Translations under genes and position numbers: made by a program | In this document: positions 16,724 through 24,664 of the stretch, one piece after another | How positions within the stretch are numbered: the stretch's first letter is position 1 | How the letters are laid out: each line of letters starts with the position of its first letter | Notes under the pieces: generated by a model | Told to the model about the DNA's origin: nothing | Database searches by the model: none | Seen by the model: the letters and a program-made list of their open reading frames with translations, nothing else | Origin: Leptofilum sp965223525 | GTDB taxonomy: Bacteria; Chloroflexota; Anaerolineae; Promineifilales; Promineifilaceae | Length of the DNA stretch: 64,000 bases | Assembly (NCBI RefSeq): GCF_965223525.1 | Contig: NZ_OZ245005.1 | Location: forward strand, 1,860,001 to 1,924,000 | Reading direction: 5' to 3'

Positions 16724-16760
16724 AACGGCCGTTTCCAACTGGAAGCGGCCGTTTTTCTTT
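16724..16760 (+). terminator. Intrinsic terminator after clpP, built from the genome palindrome
   Basis: AACGGCCGTTTCC (16724-16736) pairs with GGAAGCGGCCGTT (16741-16753) around an AACT loop with one mismatch, followed by TTTTCTTT. Both arms contain the window-wide CGGCCGT core. Confidence 0.85.
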
Positions 16761-16791
16761 GCCTCTTACTTTTTATGGTTACGCGCCACAC

Positions 16792-16820
16792 TTGCTATTG
16801 TTTTTGACACTCCTTATAAT
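16792..16820 (+). promoter_or_regulatory. Promoter of the exported Calx-beta protein gene
   Basis: TTGCTA (16792-16797), a 17-base spacer and a perfect TATAAT (16815-16820). The expected start near 16827 gives a leader of about 100 bases to the gene at 16926. Confidence 0.65.
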
Positions 16821-16925
16821 CCCTCTTGAAGAACATTGAATTCCTTTATGTAAAATTAGTGGCGGCATTTAGAGGGTGTTGTACTCTATTTCTCCGCCAA
16901 CCTTTGTAGGTAGATTGAGGACCCT

Positions 16926-18743
16926 ATGGCAAGTTCTCAGAATCAAAAAATGAGGCGCATCATCTCAGTTATGCTGAGTTTTGCCATTCTCATTATCGCT
17001 GCAATTTCGTTTTACCAGCTTACGCAAGTAGCTAGCCCCATTCAGGCGCAAACGCTGCCCATCCTCACCCTGAACAATAGCAATCTTAATGTTTCAGAAG
17101 GGGCAGGCACAGCCACTTTGAGCGTGAATGTTAATACAGCACCAACCGAAGTTATTACCGTGAGCTATTCTACTGCAAATGGTACGGCCGTTGCTGTTTC
17201 AGATTACGTTGCAGTATCGGGGATTATTACGTTTGGTGTCAACGACACCACCCCCAAGCAAATAAGCATCACCATTGTGGACGATACGGCCATTGAGGGT
17301 ACCCAATCATTTTTGCTGCAAATTACCAACCCTGTTAGTGCCACGCTCGGCTCCCCCAGCGTTGCCTCCATCAACATTACCGACAATGATTCTGGCGCAA
17401 CCGCCACGCCGCAGATTTTTGCCGATGCGCTGGAGCCAAATAATAACTTTAATGAAGCCACAGAAACGGCCGCAGATGCTGCTGACCTGTGCGATTTAAC
17501 CTTTTACCCCCCCGGCGATCAAGATTACTTCCGCTGGTGGGGCAAAGCTGGGATCACCTATATTGTCTCAACCTCTGAACTGGACGCTGGTTTAGATACC
17601 GTGCTGGATGTGTACGATACCAATCAATCACTCATCGCCAGCAATGATGACATTGCCCCCGGTATTTTTGAGTCCGAAGTGCAGTTTACAGCCAACGTAG
17701 ACGGGTTTTATTATGCGCGCGTCACCAACAAATCCCCGGTTGATCCTGTGAACAAGCTGTACTGCTTTGAAGTGGATTCTTCAGTACAACCAACCTCAAC
17801 ACCCCCATCTGGTTTTCCATCAGGCGTTGATAATTGTGAGTTCAACAGCACAACCGACACGGCTTGCCTCATTGTGTCTGGCGAAACCAAAAGTAGCATG
17901 AATTTTGTACCTTCGCTTGGCAGTACACAAGATACCGACATTTACAAGATGTGGATAAAACCGGGCATTTTCTACACATGCGAAACCATCATTCCCGCTG
18001 GGTCAGCGGCGGATACAAACATGATTTTTTGGGATAACAACGGAAATCCGTTTAACCCCTGGTTGGGCAATGATGATAAAGGGGGCTTGGATTTTGGTAG
18101 TGAAGTGAGTTACTTCTCTACATACACGGGCTGGTTGTTTATTGTGATTGGGCCGGTGAATGATCCTCCTTTGGAAGAGGCTGACCAGCATACATATGAT
18201 TTGACATGTACGGCAGAAGAATCTACACCAACCCCAACACCGTTCCCAACGAGTTCCTCCAGTGGTGGCACGGGTGGAACAGGTGGCACAATTGCCACGT
18301 CTACGCCTCAGCCCACAGTTGCGTTCCCTACACCATTCCCTACGCCAACCCCCATTGACTTCGCGCAATTCTTTACGCCTACGCCTGCGCCACCGCCTGT
18401 GGTGCAGTTCCAACCGCTGCCCACATCCACCCCAATTGGTGGCGGCAGCCAAACGGCAACCATCAACGTGACGCTTTACTACGACAGTAACAACAACTTC
18501 TTGCCGGAACTCACGGAGGGGATTGTGAATGCGGCCGTTGCACTTTACGACAACGCCACTGGAGAACTGCTCTCATTTGGGAATACCAATGAGACGGGGG
18601 TGGCACGATTTACGGCCGTAAACACCACAGGTGCCATTCGGGTAGTGGTTCCCTTCCTAAATTACAGTCAGGTGGTTGTTGGAGATAGCGCCGAGATTTT
18701 GGTGCGCGTTGCGCCGCAGCCGCTGCCAATTGGCATTCCATAA
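16926..18743 (+). CDS. Exported multidomain surface protein (Calx-beta, PPC-like and SdrD/Cna-B-like domains)
   Basis: The 605-residue protein starts with a signal peptide or anchor (hydrophobic residues ~15-33). Residues ~45-155 are a Calx-beta domain (LNVSEGAGTATLSVNV ... ITDNDSG). Two prepeptidase-C-terminal-like beta domains follow (about 165-285, DALEPNNNFNEAT; and about 300-420). A Thr/Pro/Ser/Gly-rich linker spans about 425-510. The C-terminus is a Cna-B/SdrD-like beta domain (about 515-605, YYDSNNNFLPELTEGI). Such domains mediate cell-surface adhesion or scaffolding; no enzyme is evident. It is followed after 9 bases by the gene at 18753, so they are likely one operon. Confidence 0.75.
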   Translation: MASSQNQKMRRIISVMLSFAILIIAAISFYQLTQVASPIQAQTLPILTLNNSNLNVSEGAGTATLSVNVNTAPTEVITVSYSTANGTAVAVSDYVAVSGIITFGVNDTTPKQISITIVDDTAIEGTQSFLLQITNPVSATLGSPSVASINITDNDSGATATPQIFADALEPNNNFNEATETAADAADLCDLTFYPPGDQDYFRWWGKAGITYIVSTSELDAGLDTVLDVYDTNQSLIASNDDIAPGIFESEVQFTANVDGFYYARVTNKSPVDPVNKLYCFEVDSSVQPTSTPPSGFPSGVDNCEFNSTTDTACLIVSGETKSSMNFVPSLGSTQDTDIYKMWIKPGIFYTCETIIPAGSAADTNMIFWDNNGNPFNPWLGNDDKGGLDFGSEVSYFSTYTGWLFIVIGPVNDPPLEEADQHTYDLTCTAEESTPTPTPFPTSSSSGGTGGTGGTIATSTPQPTVAFPTPFPTPTPIDFAQFFTPTPAPPPVVQFQPLPTSTPIGGGSQTATINVTLYYDSNNNFLPELTEGIVNAAVALYDNATGELLSFGNTNETGVARFTAVNTTGAIRVVVPFLNYSQVVVGDSAEILVRVAPQPLPIGIP

Positions 18744-18752
18744 AGGTTTTCT

Positions 18753-20150
18753 ATGTCAAACGAGCCACAAGAAAATGGGCAAACAACAAACAGCAACGGC
18801 CGTTCCTGGCGAGAGACACTCTCAAACCCAGCCGTGCTAATCGCCAGTGGCATTGCCCTTGTTGCTTTGCTGGCAGTTGTGGTCTTATCGGTCATTTTGC
18901 TGCAAGGGTCAGATGATGAGGGGGATGACACCGCCGCCTCCGGCACGCCCACCCCATTTACCAACGATAGTGACGACAATTTGCTAGCTGGCGACTCTTT
19001 AGTGGTGGGCATGAGCGATTCGGACACCATCTCGGTAACGGTGGATGTGCCCATAACTTTGAGCTTGCCAGGCCAGCAGTTCAATGTGCAAACGCAAATT
19101 ATTGGGGCTGATGGCACCTGGACGCCCACTTTGGCTGCCGATGAGGCGGGTACGGCCGTTTGGGTATATGGCAGCATCGTCAACTACGTGGTGGGCTTGC
19201 CAGACTCCGAAGCAAATCGCACCTTGCTGGAAGGGCTGGCTCCTGGCGACGAGATGATGTTGGCTACCCGTGGCGGCACGCGGTTTACCTTCTCCTTCAA
19301 CGAGCGCACCGCCGTTCCCGTGACCAACCGGGATATTTTTGCCCAAAACAGTCCTGGCATTACCCTCGTTTTGCTTGGTTCAGAAGGGAATGAGCGGCTG
19401 GTGGTGAACGGCCGTTACGTCCTGGCCGAAACAGACAGCCCCGCTGGCAACGTGGTGAGCCTAGGTGAAACCGCCCAGCTAGAAAACGTGCAAATAACTG
19501 TCAACAGCACCACCTACATCGCCGATCGACCAGAAATTCCAGCAGGGTTTGCCCTGTTTGTGGTAGATTATCAGATTCAAAATGTGGGTCTAACGGCTCT
19601 AGACAGCGGCAGCCTGCGGCTTAGTTTGGCAGATAATTTAGGCAATCAATATGTGGTCAGCCCAATTGCTACTCAGCTTGGCAACTTCCCCACGCTAACA
19701 GGCTTTTTGAACGCCAATCAGGTAACGCAGGCCAGCGCAGGCTACCAAATTCCCCTCGGCTTGGAAAGCGACACGCTGAGCTGGATTGTGACCAACAGCA
19801 GCTCCGGGGCGCAAGTGTACGTGACGTTGCCTTTTACGGGTGGTTCGGCTGCTGCTGGCTCTGCTATTTCTCTAGCGCGGGTAGATGTCTCTACAGATTT
19901 AACTAGCCTCATTTTGGGTGGTCAGGTAACAAATTTGGGTACGCAGCCTATTGTTATTTCAGAATCTGATGTGGCCTTGCAAACGGATGATGGCTCCATT
20001 TACCTACTGCTTTCGACGAACCCACCCTTCCCCTGGACGGTTCCTCCCGGCCAAACCCTGCAATATTTCCTGACGTACCAGCGACCCCCGACGGGAACGG
20101 CCGTTTTCCGCGTGCTTAATCAGGGTTTCCAACTCACCAATTTGCGATAA
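18753..20150 (+). CDS. Membrane-anchored protein with a DUF4352-like domain
   Basis: The 465-residue protein has a cytoplasmic N-terminus of about 28 residues, one membrane helix (about 30-52) and an extracellular remainder. After an acidic Thr-rich spacer there are three beta-rich segments. The middle one (about 225-340: VVSLGETAQLENVQITVNS ... FALFVVDYQIQNVG) matches the DUF4352 immunoglobulin-like fold, and the first and last look related. It contains several in-frame ACGGCCGT copies (as TAV or NGR). It is probably coexpressed with the surface protein upstream. The function is unknown. Confidence 0.65.
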   Translation: MSNEPQENGQTTNSNGRSWRETLSNPAVLIASGIALVALLAVVVLSVILLQGSDDEGDDTAASGTPTPFTNDSDDNLLAGDSLVVGMSDSDTISVTVDVPITLSLPGQQFNVQTQIIGADGTWTPTLAADEAGTAVWVYGSIVNYVVGLPDSEANRTLLEGLAPGDEMMLATRGGTRFTFSFNERTAVPVTNRDIFAQNSPGITLVLLGSEGNERLVVNGRYVLAETDSPAGNVVSLGETAQLENVQITVNSTTYIADRPEIPAGFALFVVDYQIQNVGLTALDSGSLRLSLADNLGNQYVVSPIATQLGNFPTLTGFLNANQVTQASAGYQIPLGLESDTLSWIVTNSSSGAQVYVTLPFTGGSAAAGSAISLARVDVSTDLTSLILGGQVTNLGTQPIVISESDVALQTDDGSIYLLLSTNPPFPWTVPPGQTLQYFLTYQRPPTGTAVFRVLNQGFQLTNLR

Positions 20151-20152
20151 CT

Positions 20153-20797
20153 TTACTTTGCCAGACCGTGCTTTTGGGCTAGCAGCGCAGCCTCTACCCG
20201 GCTGCGTACATGCAGCTTTTGCAGCACATTTGTCATGTAATGCTTAATCGTCTTCTCAGCCAGATGGAGCCTTTCGCCAATTTCTCGATTGGTAAGCCCC
20301 TCTGCCACTAAATTCAGAATATCCCGTTCTCTGTCTGTGAGGGTGGTAAGCGGATCATCATCTTGTCTGTTGGCAGTAAGCTCAAACAAAATGCCGCCAG
20401 CGAGCGCAGGAGAGATGTAAATATCGCCGCCTGCGACCACGCGCACGGCATTGGCCAGTTCACGAGCGGTAACGCCCTTCAAAACATACCCTCTGGCACC
20501 AGCTTTCAGAGCAGCCAATAACGTATCTTGATCTTCAGAGACGGTGAGCATCATGATGTGAACGACTGGCCAGGCTGTCGCAACTTTGCTGGCTGTGGCG
20601 ATCCCGCCGTTACCAGGCATCGTTACGTCCAGCAACAATAGGTCGGGCAGCAGTTCGCCCACCAGCGAGAACGCCTCTTCGCCAGAACCTGCCTGGCCAA
20701 CTACAGTAAAGCCCGGTTCACCAGAGAGTGATTGAGCCACGCCTTCTCGGAACAGCGGGTGATCATCTGCAATCAAAATTCTTATGGAATCAGACAT
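20153..20797 (-). CDS. NarL/FixJ-family response regulator
   Basis: The protein has 214 residues from the ATG at 20797; the open frame upstream lies inside the kinase gene and is not needed. The receiver domain has the acidic pair (ADDH), the phosphoacceptor Asp57 (LLLLDVTMPG) and a Lys in VLKG. The C-terminal LuxR-type helix-turn-helix spans about residues 148-205 (LTDRERDILNLVAEGLTNRE). It starts inside the last 8 bases of the sensor kinase gene, so translation is coupled. It is likely activated by that kinase and binds DNA. Its stop is 2 bp from the convergent gene at 20150. Confidence 0.93.
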   Translation of the reverse strand: MSDSIRILIADDHPLFREGVAQSLSGEPGFTVVGQAGSGEEAFSLVGELLPDLLLLDVTMPGNGGIATASKVATAWPVVHIMMLTVSEDQDTLLAALKAGARGYVLKGVTARELANAVRVVAGGDIYISPALAGGILFELTANRQDDDPLTTLTDRERDILNLVAEGLTNREIGERLHLAEKTIKHYMTNVLQKLHVRSRVEAALLAQKHGLAK

Positions 20798-22184
20798 CTT
20801 CAACCTCAGGTACAGATAGGGGGAGGCGGGCGCGGATGGTTGTGCCCTGGCCGACGGTGCTGTGCAGTTCAAATTGGCCGCCCAGCAGTTCAACGCGCTC
20901 GCGCATACCAACCAACCCCAAGCGATTGTAAACGGCCGTACTCGCTACATCAAACCCTGGGCCATTGTCAGAAATTTCTATGGTTAGTTCAATGTTCTCA
21001 GTCTGGTACACATGCACAGATAAACCTTCGCTGTTGGCATGACGAAAGCTGTTGGCCAATGATTCTTTAAGCACGCGGTAAGCCGTTATTTTAACGGGCA
21101 GAGGCGCCTGCTCTGGCAACGTGCCTAATGTGAGCGTTACGTTGCAGCCGGTTTTCTTTTCAAAGTCGTGTACAGCGCGGCGGATGGTTTCGGTTAGGCT
21201 GCTAGGGGCAATTTCTGGCAGGCGTAGCCCCGCCGAAATGGTACGCAACTCTTCCATGGCTGATTCGGTTGCCAGTTGGATGGTGCGGAAATCTTGGCTA
21301 ACTTGCGGGTTTTCGTCTTCAAACGCCTCGGTTAGCGATTCAATGCGAAGGAGCGCCAGGGCTAAATCCTGGGCGGGGCCGTCATGTAAATCGGCCGAGA
21401 TGCGGCGCAGGTTTTTCTCGTTTAGCGCGGTGGTGCGGGCGGCGGCGCGGCGCACACGGCCGTTTAGCTCTTCGTTTTGCTGCAACAGTTCGTTTAGCTG
21501 GGTCACATTGGCTCGCAGTTCATTTTGCTGCGAGATGATTGTGTTGCTGGCTCGCCCCACAATGCCCGCCAGCAAAAGGTACACTGTTATCATCACCGCC
21601 CCAACCACCAGCCAACTGCGGAACTGCGCCGACCGAATTTCGGCCTCTAAACCGTCTGACGTTTGGTAAAACTCAGAGACGGCGATGATGGTATCGCTAT
21701 TGGCGTCTCGTGAGGGGGCGTAGGTTTCAATAAGCGAACCCCACTGCGCCCGCTCCAAAGCTTGTTCTGGCTTGTCCAGATTGCTTACTTCTGTCACAAC
21801 TTCGCCATTAAAGGCGGCGGCCAACCCTTCTTCGATGGGGTATTGCTGCCCAATCAGCTCAGAATTGGTGGCATACAGCACAATCCCGTCAGGCGACCAC
21901 ACTTTAAATGAGACAATTTGGGCGCCTAATGAGGTGTCTGAAAGCAAACGCTCAAGGGCAGGTACGTTTACAGCTTTTTGCGTTTCGCTTTCTGCCAGAC
22001 CTTGCAAATGCGGAGAAATGTAGCTGTCTACATACAGGGCAGTAACGGCGGCGGTGCGATTGGTAACGGCCGTTTCAATCTGCTCGCTAATCCACAACCC
22101 TATCCCCACCATGCCGCCTAACATCACCAGCAAACTAGCAAACATATATTGCTGGGCCAGCGTCAACTCTCTTTTGGCGATCAT
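20790..22184 (-). CDS. NarX/DesK-type sensor histidine kinase
   Basis: The 464-residue protein has two membrane helices (about 13-32 and 191-211) around an extracytoplasmic sensor of about 155 residues. Then come a coiled coil, a HisKA_3 dimerisation domain with the phosphorylated His267 (DLHDGPAQ), and a HATPase domain with SDNGPGF and the G2 box GLVGMRERVELLGG. It signals to the adjacent NarL-type regulator. The signal is unknown. AAGGAG lies 7 bases before the ATG. Confidence 0.93.
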   Translation of the reverse strand: MIAKRELTLAQQYMFASLLVMLGGMVGIGLWISEQIETAVTNRTAAVTALYVDSYISPHLQGLAESETQKAVNVPALERLLSDTSLGAQIVSFKVWSPDGIVLYATNSELIGQQYPIEEGLAAAFNGEVVTEVSNLDKPEQALERAQWGSLIETYAPSRDANSDTIIAVSEFYQTSDGLEAEIRSAQFRSWLVVGAVMITVYLLLAGIVGRASNTIISQQNELRANVTQLNELLQQNEELNGRVRRAAARTTALNEKNLRRISADLHDGPAQDLALALLRIESLTEAFEDENPQVSQDFRTIQLATESAMEELRTISAGLRLPEIAPSSLTETIRRAVHDFEKKTGCNVTLTLGTLPEQAPLPVKITAYRVLKESLANSFRHANSEGLSVHVYQTENIELTIEISDNGPGFDVASTAVYNRLGLVGMRERVELLGGQFELHSTVGQGTTIRARLPLSVPEVEDV

Positions 22185-22310
22185 GCCCTACTCCTTTGGA
22201 AATAGTGCGTATTGCATATTGCGTAGAAAATGACCGAACACGCAATACGATTTTCGGCATGGTTCAAAACAACATAATGCTCCTTTACAAATTTGTTGCC
22301 ACGATGACCA

Positions 22311-22342
22311 CCCGCACGAGGGTGCTTCGCACCTCGTGCGGG
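22311..22342. repeat. Strong hairpin 1 of 3 upstream of the sigma factor gene
   Basis: CCCGCACGAG (22311-22320) pairs with CTCGTGCGGG (22333-22342). The inner GTGC/GCAC arms extend the stem around a TTC loop with one bulge. It lies in the 502-bp spacer 22185-22686, which holds no gene that I can support. Confidence 0.75.
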
Positions 22343-22352
22343 GATTATTTTG

Positions 22353-22403
22353 GGGATTTTTCACTTTCTGGGGGTGTCTCACGCCCAGAAAGTGAAAAAT
22401 CCC
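22353..22403. repeat. Strong hairpin 2 of 3 (20-bp perfect stem)
   Basis: A 20-base arm (22353-22372, GGGATTTTTCACTTTCTGGG) pairs perfectly with 22384-22403 around an 11-base loop. It starts 10 bases after hairpin 1. Confidence 0.85.
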
Positions 22404-22413
22404 ACCTATTCTA

Positions 22414-22445
22414 GCGTCGCCAGGCGCAAAGCGCCGAGGCGACGC
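22414..22445. repeat. Strong hairpin 3 of 3
   Basis: GCGTCGCC (22414-22421) pairs with GGCGACGC (22438-22445), and the inner GGCGC/GCGCC (22423-22427 and 22431-22435) continues the stem. It is the last of three unrelated palindromes packed into 135 bp. Confidence 0.75.
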
Positions 22446-22686
22446 CCCAGACTATGGCTGCGCTTCACGACGTCGGCAAAGATGATTTTACCCAAAATGA
22501 ACCATGCCCGATTTTCATTTGCATCCTGGAAGTTTGATTATACAGACTTTGGTTAATCCAAACATGGACTATGGTCTGAAAAAATCGGCTCGACAGTCTG
22601 AACCATCTTGCGACATTCTCCCCTACTGTGCCGCTGGCTAAAAATCTACAATTTGCCCTACAAATTGTGACAGGGAAATTATTGTT

Positions 22687-23232
22687 ATGCACGACGAAAT
22701 TAAATTGCTCAACCGCGTTCGCACCCTCGACCAGGATGCGCTGACTGAGGTACACAATCAATATTACACCTCTATCTACCGCTACATTGCTTTTCGGGTA
22801 AATGATAGCCAAACGGCCGAAGACCTGACCAGTGAGGTTTTCCTACGTTTGTTAAGCGCCATCCGCGATAAATCGGCTCCTCAGAAAACCCTGCGCGGTT
22901 GGCTATACGGCGTTGCTTCTCACGTGCTCAAGGAACATTACCGCAAAAAGAAACGAGACAGCTTCACAATGCTTCATGAAGATATTCCCTCTGCTGAACA
23001 AAGCTTGGATCATCAGGTAGATGACATCTTACAAAATGAGAATCTGCAAGCCGTGATGCAGGGGCTAACAGATGATCAGCAGAATGTGTTGGCTTTGCGC
23101 TTTGGTTTTGGTATGCCAATTCAGGAGGTTGCCAACATGATGGGCAAAAGCGTAGGCTCCATCAAGATGTTGCAGGCGCGTGCCATTGCTGCCATCTCAC
23201 AGCGCATCATGCTACAGGGGGTGTTGGCATGA
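22687..23232 (+). CDS. ECF-type RNA polymerase sigma factor
   Basis: The 181-residue protein has sigma region 2 (about residues 22-90: YRYIAFRVNDSQTAEDLTSE) and region 4 (about 120-175: LTDDQQNVLALRFGFGMPIQEVANMMGK split over a helix-turn-helix). There is no region 1 or 3, as in extracytoplasmic-function sigma factors. It directs transcription of a target set that probably includes its own operon. Its stop overlaps the start of the next gene by 4 bases (ATGA), which suggests that the downstream membrane protein controls its activity or is its partner (inference). Confidence 0.92.
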   Translation: MHDEIKLLNRVRTLDQDALTEVHNQYYTSIYRYIAFRVNDSQTAEDLTSEVFLRLLSAIRDKSAPQKTLRGWLYGVASHVLKEHYRKKKRDSFTMLHEDIPSAEQSLDHQVDDILQNENLQAVMQGLTDDQQNVLALRFGFGMPIQEVANMMGKSVGSIKMLQARAIAAISQRIMLQGVLA

Positions 23233-24440
23233 AAATTGTGCATGAGCAAATTTTATTTGATTGCCTGGAGCAGTTTGAAGCGGGCGTTCCTATTGAGCTG
23301 TTGCTGGCTAAATATCCGCACGCAGCAGATGAAATCGAACGGTTTTTGACGGTAGCCGCCCAGCTACAACAGCTTGGGGTGCAGCCTACGCTGGCAGCAA
23401 AACAAAAATCGCAAAAGCTGTTTTTGCAGCAAGCGGCTCAGATGCGGGTTGCCCAGCGGCAACGTTGGTTTTCCTGGCGCACGGTGCAGCGGACGCTTAT
23501 GCCTTTGGCCTCTATGGCGTTGGTAACGATTTTGGTTGGCCTCACTTTTTTGTTTGCGTCGGCTTCGTCAGTTCCTGGGGATTTTTTGTATGACACCAAG
23601 CGTTGGGTAGAAACGTGGCAGTTGGAGCAGGCTGTGGACGCAACGGCCGTTTTCAATCTTAACACCCAGCAAAACGTCGAGCGGCTTCGTGAAGTGAAAT
23701 CGCTGCTGCGGACGGATGAAACGGCCAATGTTTCTTTTGAAGGCATTATTAACACCAAGCAGGGCAACCACTGGGCCATTGCCGGGGTCTCTGTGCGCCT
23801 AACTGAAGATACCGTGGTAGCAGAGGGTGCAGAAATAGGGGCGCTGGTGTTGGTAAACGGCCGTGCTAGCGAGGGTCATCTTTACGCCAGCCAGATCACT
23901 GTTTTGCAGCCTGTTGCCGGCACGGCTACGCCTGCTGCCACGGCTACGGCAACAGCAGAACCGACCAACACCAACACCTATTCGCCTACAGAAACGGCCG
24001 TTGCCACCACAACCCAAACCGCAACATCTGTTACACCTGCAATAACTACGCCCACCGTCACCGCTACGCCCAAGGCAACGACAACCCCAGCAAATGAGAC
24101 GCCAATAGCCACAACCACGCCCAGAGTCACCGTAACCAACTCCCCAGAGCCAACACCAACGTCTACGCCAACGGCAACAGCTACGCCCGAGGCAACATCA
24201 ACGTCAACGGCCGTTCCCCCAACGTCTACCAGCCAGCCACATCCCACTATCACGCCAACGCCCGACAATGACAACGATAACGACAACGGGAATGACAATG
24301 ATAACGATAACGACAATGGTGGGGGCAACGACAACGATAACGACAACGACAGTGGCAACGATAACGGCAATGACAACGACGGCGACAATGATAACGAAAA
24401 TGACAATGGTGGTGGCAACGATAATGACAACGGCGGCTGA
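23229..24440 (+). CDS. DUF5667/DUF5666-type membrane protein with Thr/Pro and Asn-Asp repeat tail
   Basis: The 403-residue protein has a cytoplasmic N-terminal helical region (residues 1-90), one membrane helix (about 95-118), and a DUF5667-like extracellular helical part (SVPGDFLYDTKRWVETWQLE). A DUF5666-like beta domain follows (about 170-225: FEGIINTKQGNHWAIAGVSV). A Thr/Pro/Ala linker covers about 230-343. The last ~60 residues are almost only Asp, Asn and Gly. This is the standard partner of ECF sigma factors in Chloroflexota, and the N-terminal region could bind the sigma factor (inference). The acidic tail might bind Ca2+ or the cell surface. Confidence 0.8.
   Translation: MKIVHEQILFDCLEQFEAGVPIELLLAKYPHAADEIERFLTVAAQLQQLGVQPTLAAKQKSQKLFLQQAAQMRVAQRQRWFSWRTVQRTLMPLASMALVTILVGLTFLFASASSVPGDFLYDTKRWVETWQLEQAVDATAVFNLNTQQNVERLREVKSLLRTDETANVSFEGIINTKQGNHWAIAGVSVRLTEDTVVAEGAEIGALVLVNGRASEGHLYASQITVLQPVAGTATPAATATATAEPTNTNTYSPTETAVATTTQTATSVTPAITTPTVTATPKATTTPANETPIATTTPRVTVTNSPEPTPTSTPTATATPEATSTSTAVPPTSTSQPHPTITPTPDNDNDNDNGNDNDNDNDNGGGNDNDNDNDSGNDNGNDNDGDNDNENDNGGGNDNDNGG
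24264..24437 (+). repeat. Low-complexity Asn/Asp codon repeat inside the DUF5667 gene
   Basis: The DNA is a run of GAYAAY hexamers with scattered GGC/GGT codons. It encodes a tail of Asp-Asn units. Such tracts slip easily and are likely to vary in length between strains. Confidence 0.9.
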
Positions 24441-24664
24441 GTTGTAATTAAGCCAGTCACCACAAACCAACCCTGTGTGTTTGGCAAGCGAAAAAAACAA
24501 AACCGTTACTTTTGAGCCTGTAAAACGACTTGTTCAAGAAGTGGGCTTCCTTCAGATTACGCAGATGGCGCAGTTCGCGCTCACAGATTGCTCTCTTTTC
24601 TCTGTAGAACTCTGTGTCTTCTCTGTGTAACTCCGTGTTCCGCTTTTTATTTACGAGGAGAAAA

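Noticed and set aside
22311..22445. The three hairpins as a CRISPR-like array
   Set aside because: The three palindromes have different sequences and no shared repeat.
22519..22544. A promoter for the sigma gene (TTGCAT with TATACA)
   Set aside because: The spacer is only 14 bases, too short for a normal sigma-70 promoter.
24264..24437. A possible CRISPR array at the GAYAAY repeats
   Set aside because: The unit is a 6-base codon repeat within one reading frame, with no unique spacers and no cas genes.
23978..24487. A minus-strand frame of Ser/Leu/Pro repeats opposite the DUF5667 gene
   Set aside because: It is the mirror of the Asp-Asn and Thr/Pro codon repeats and has no start site.
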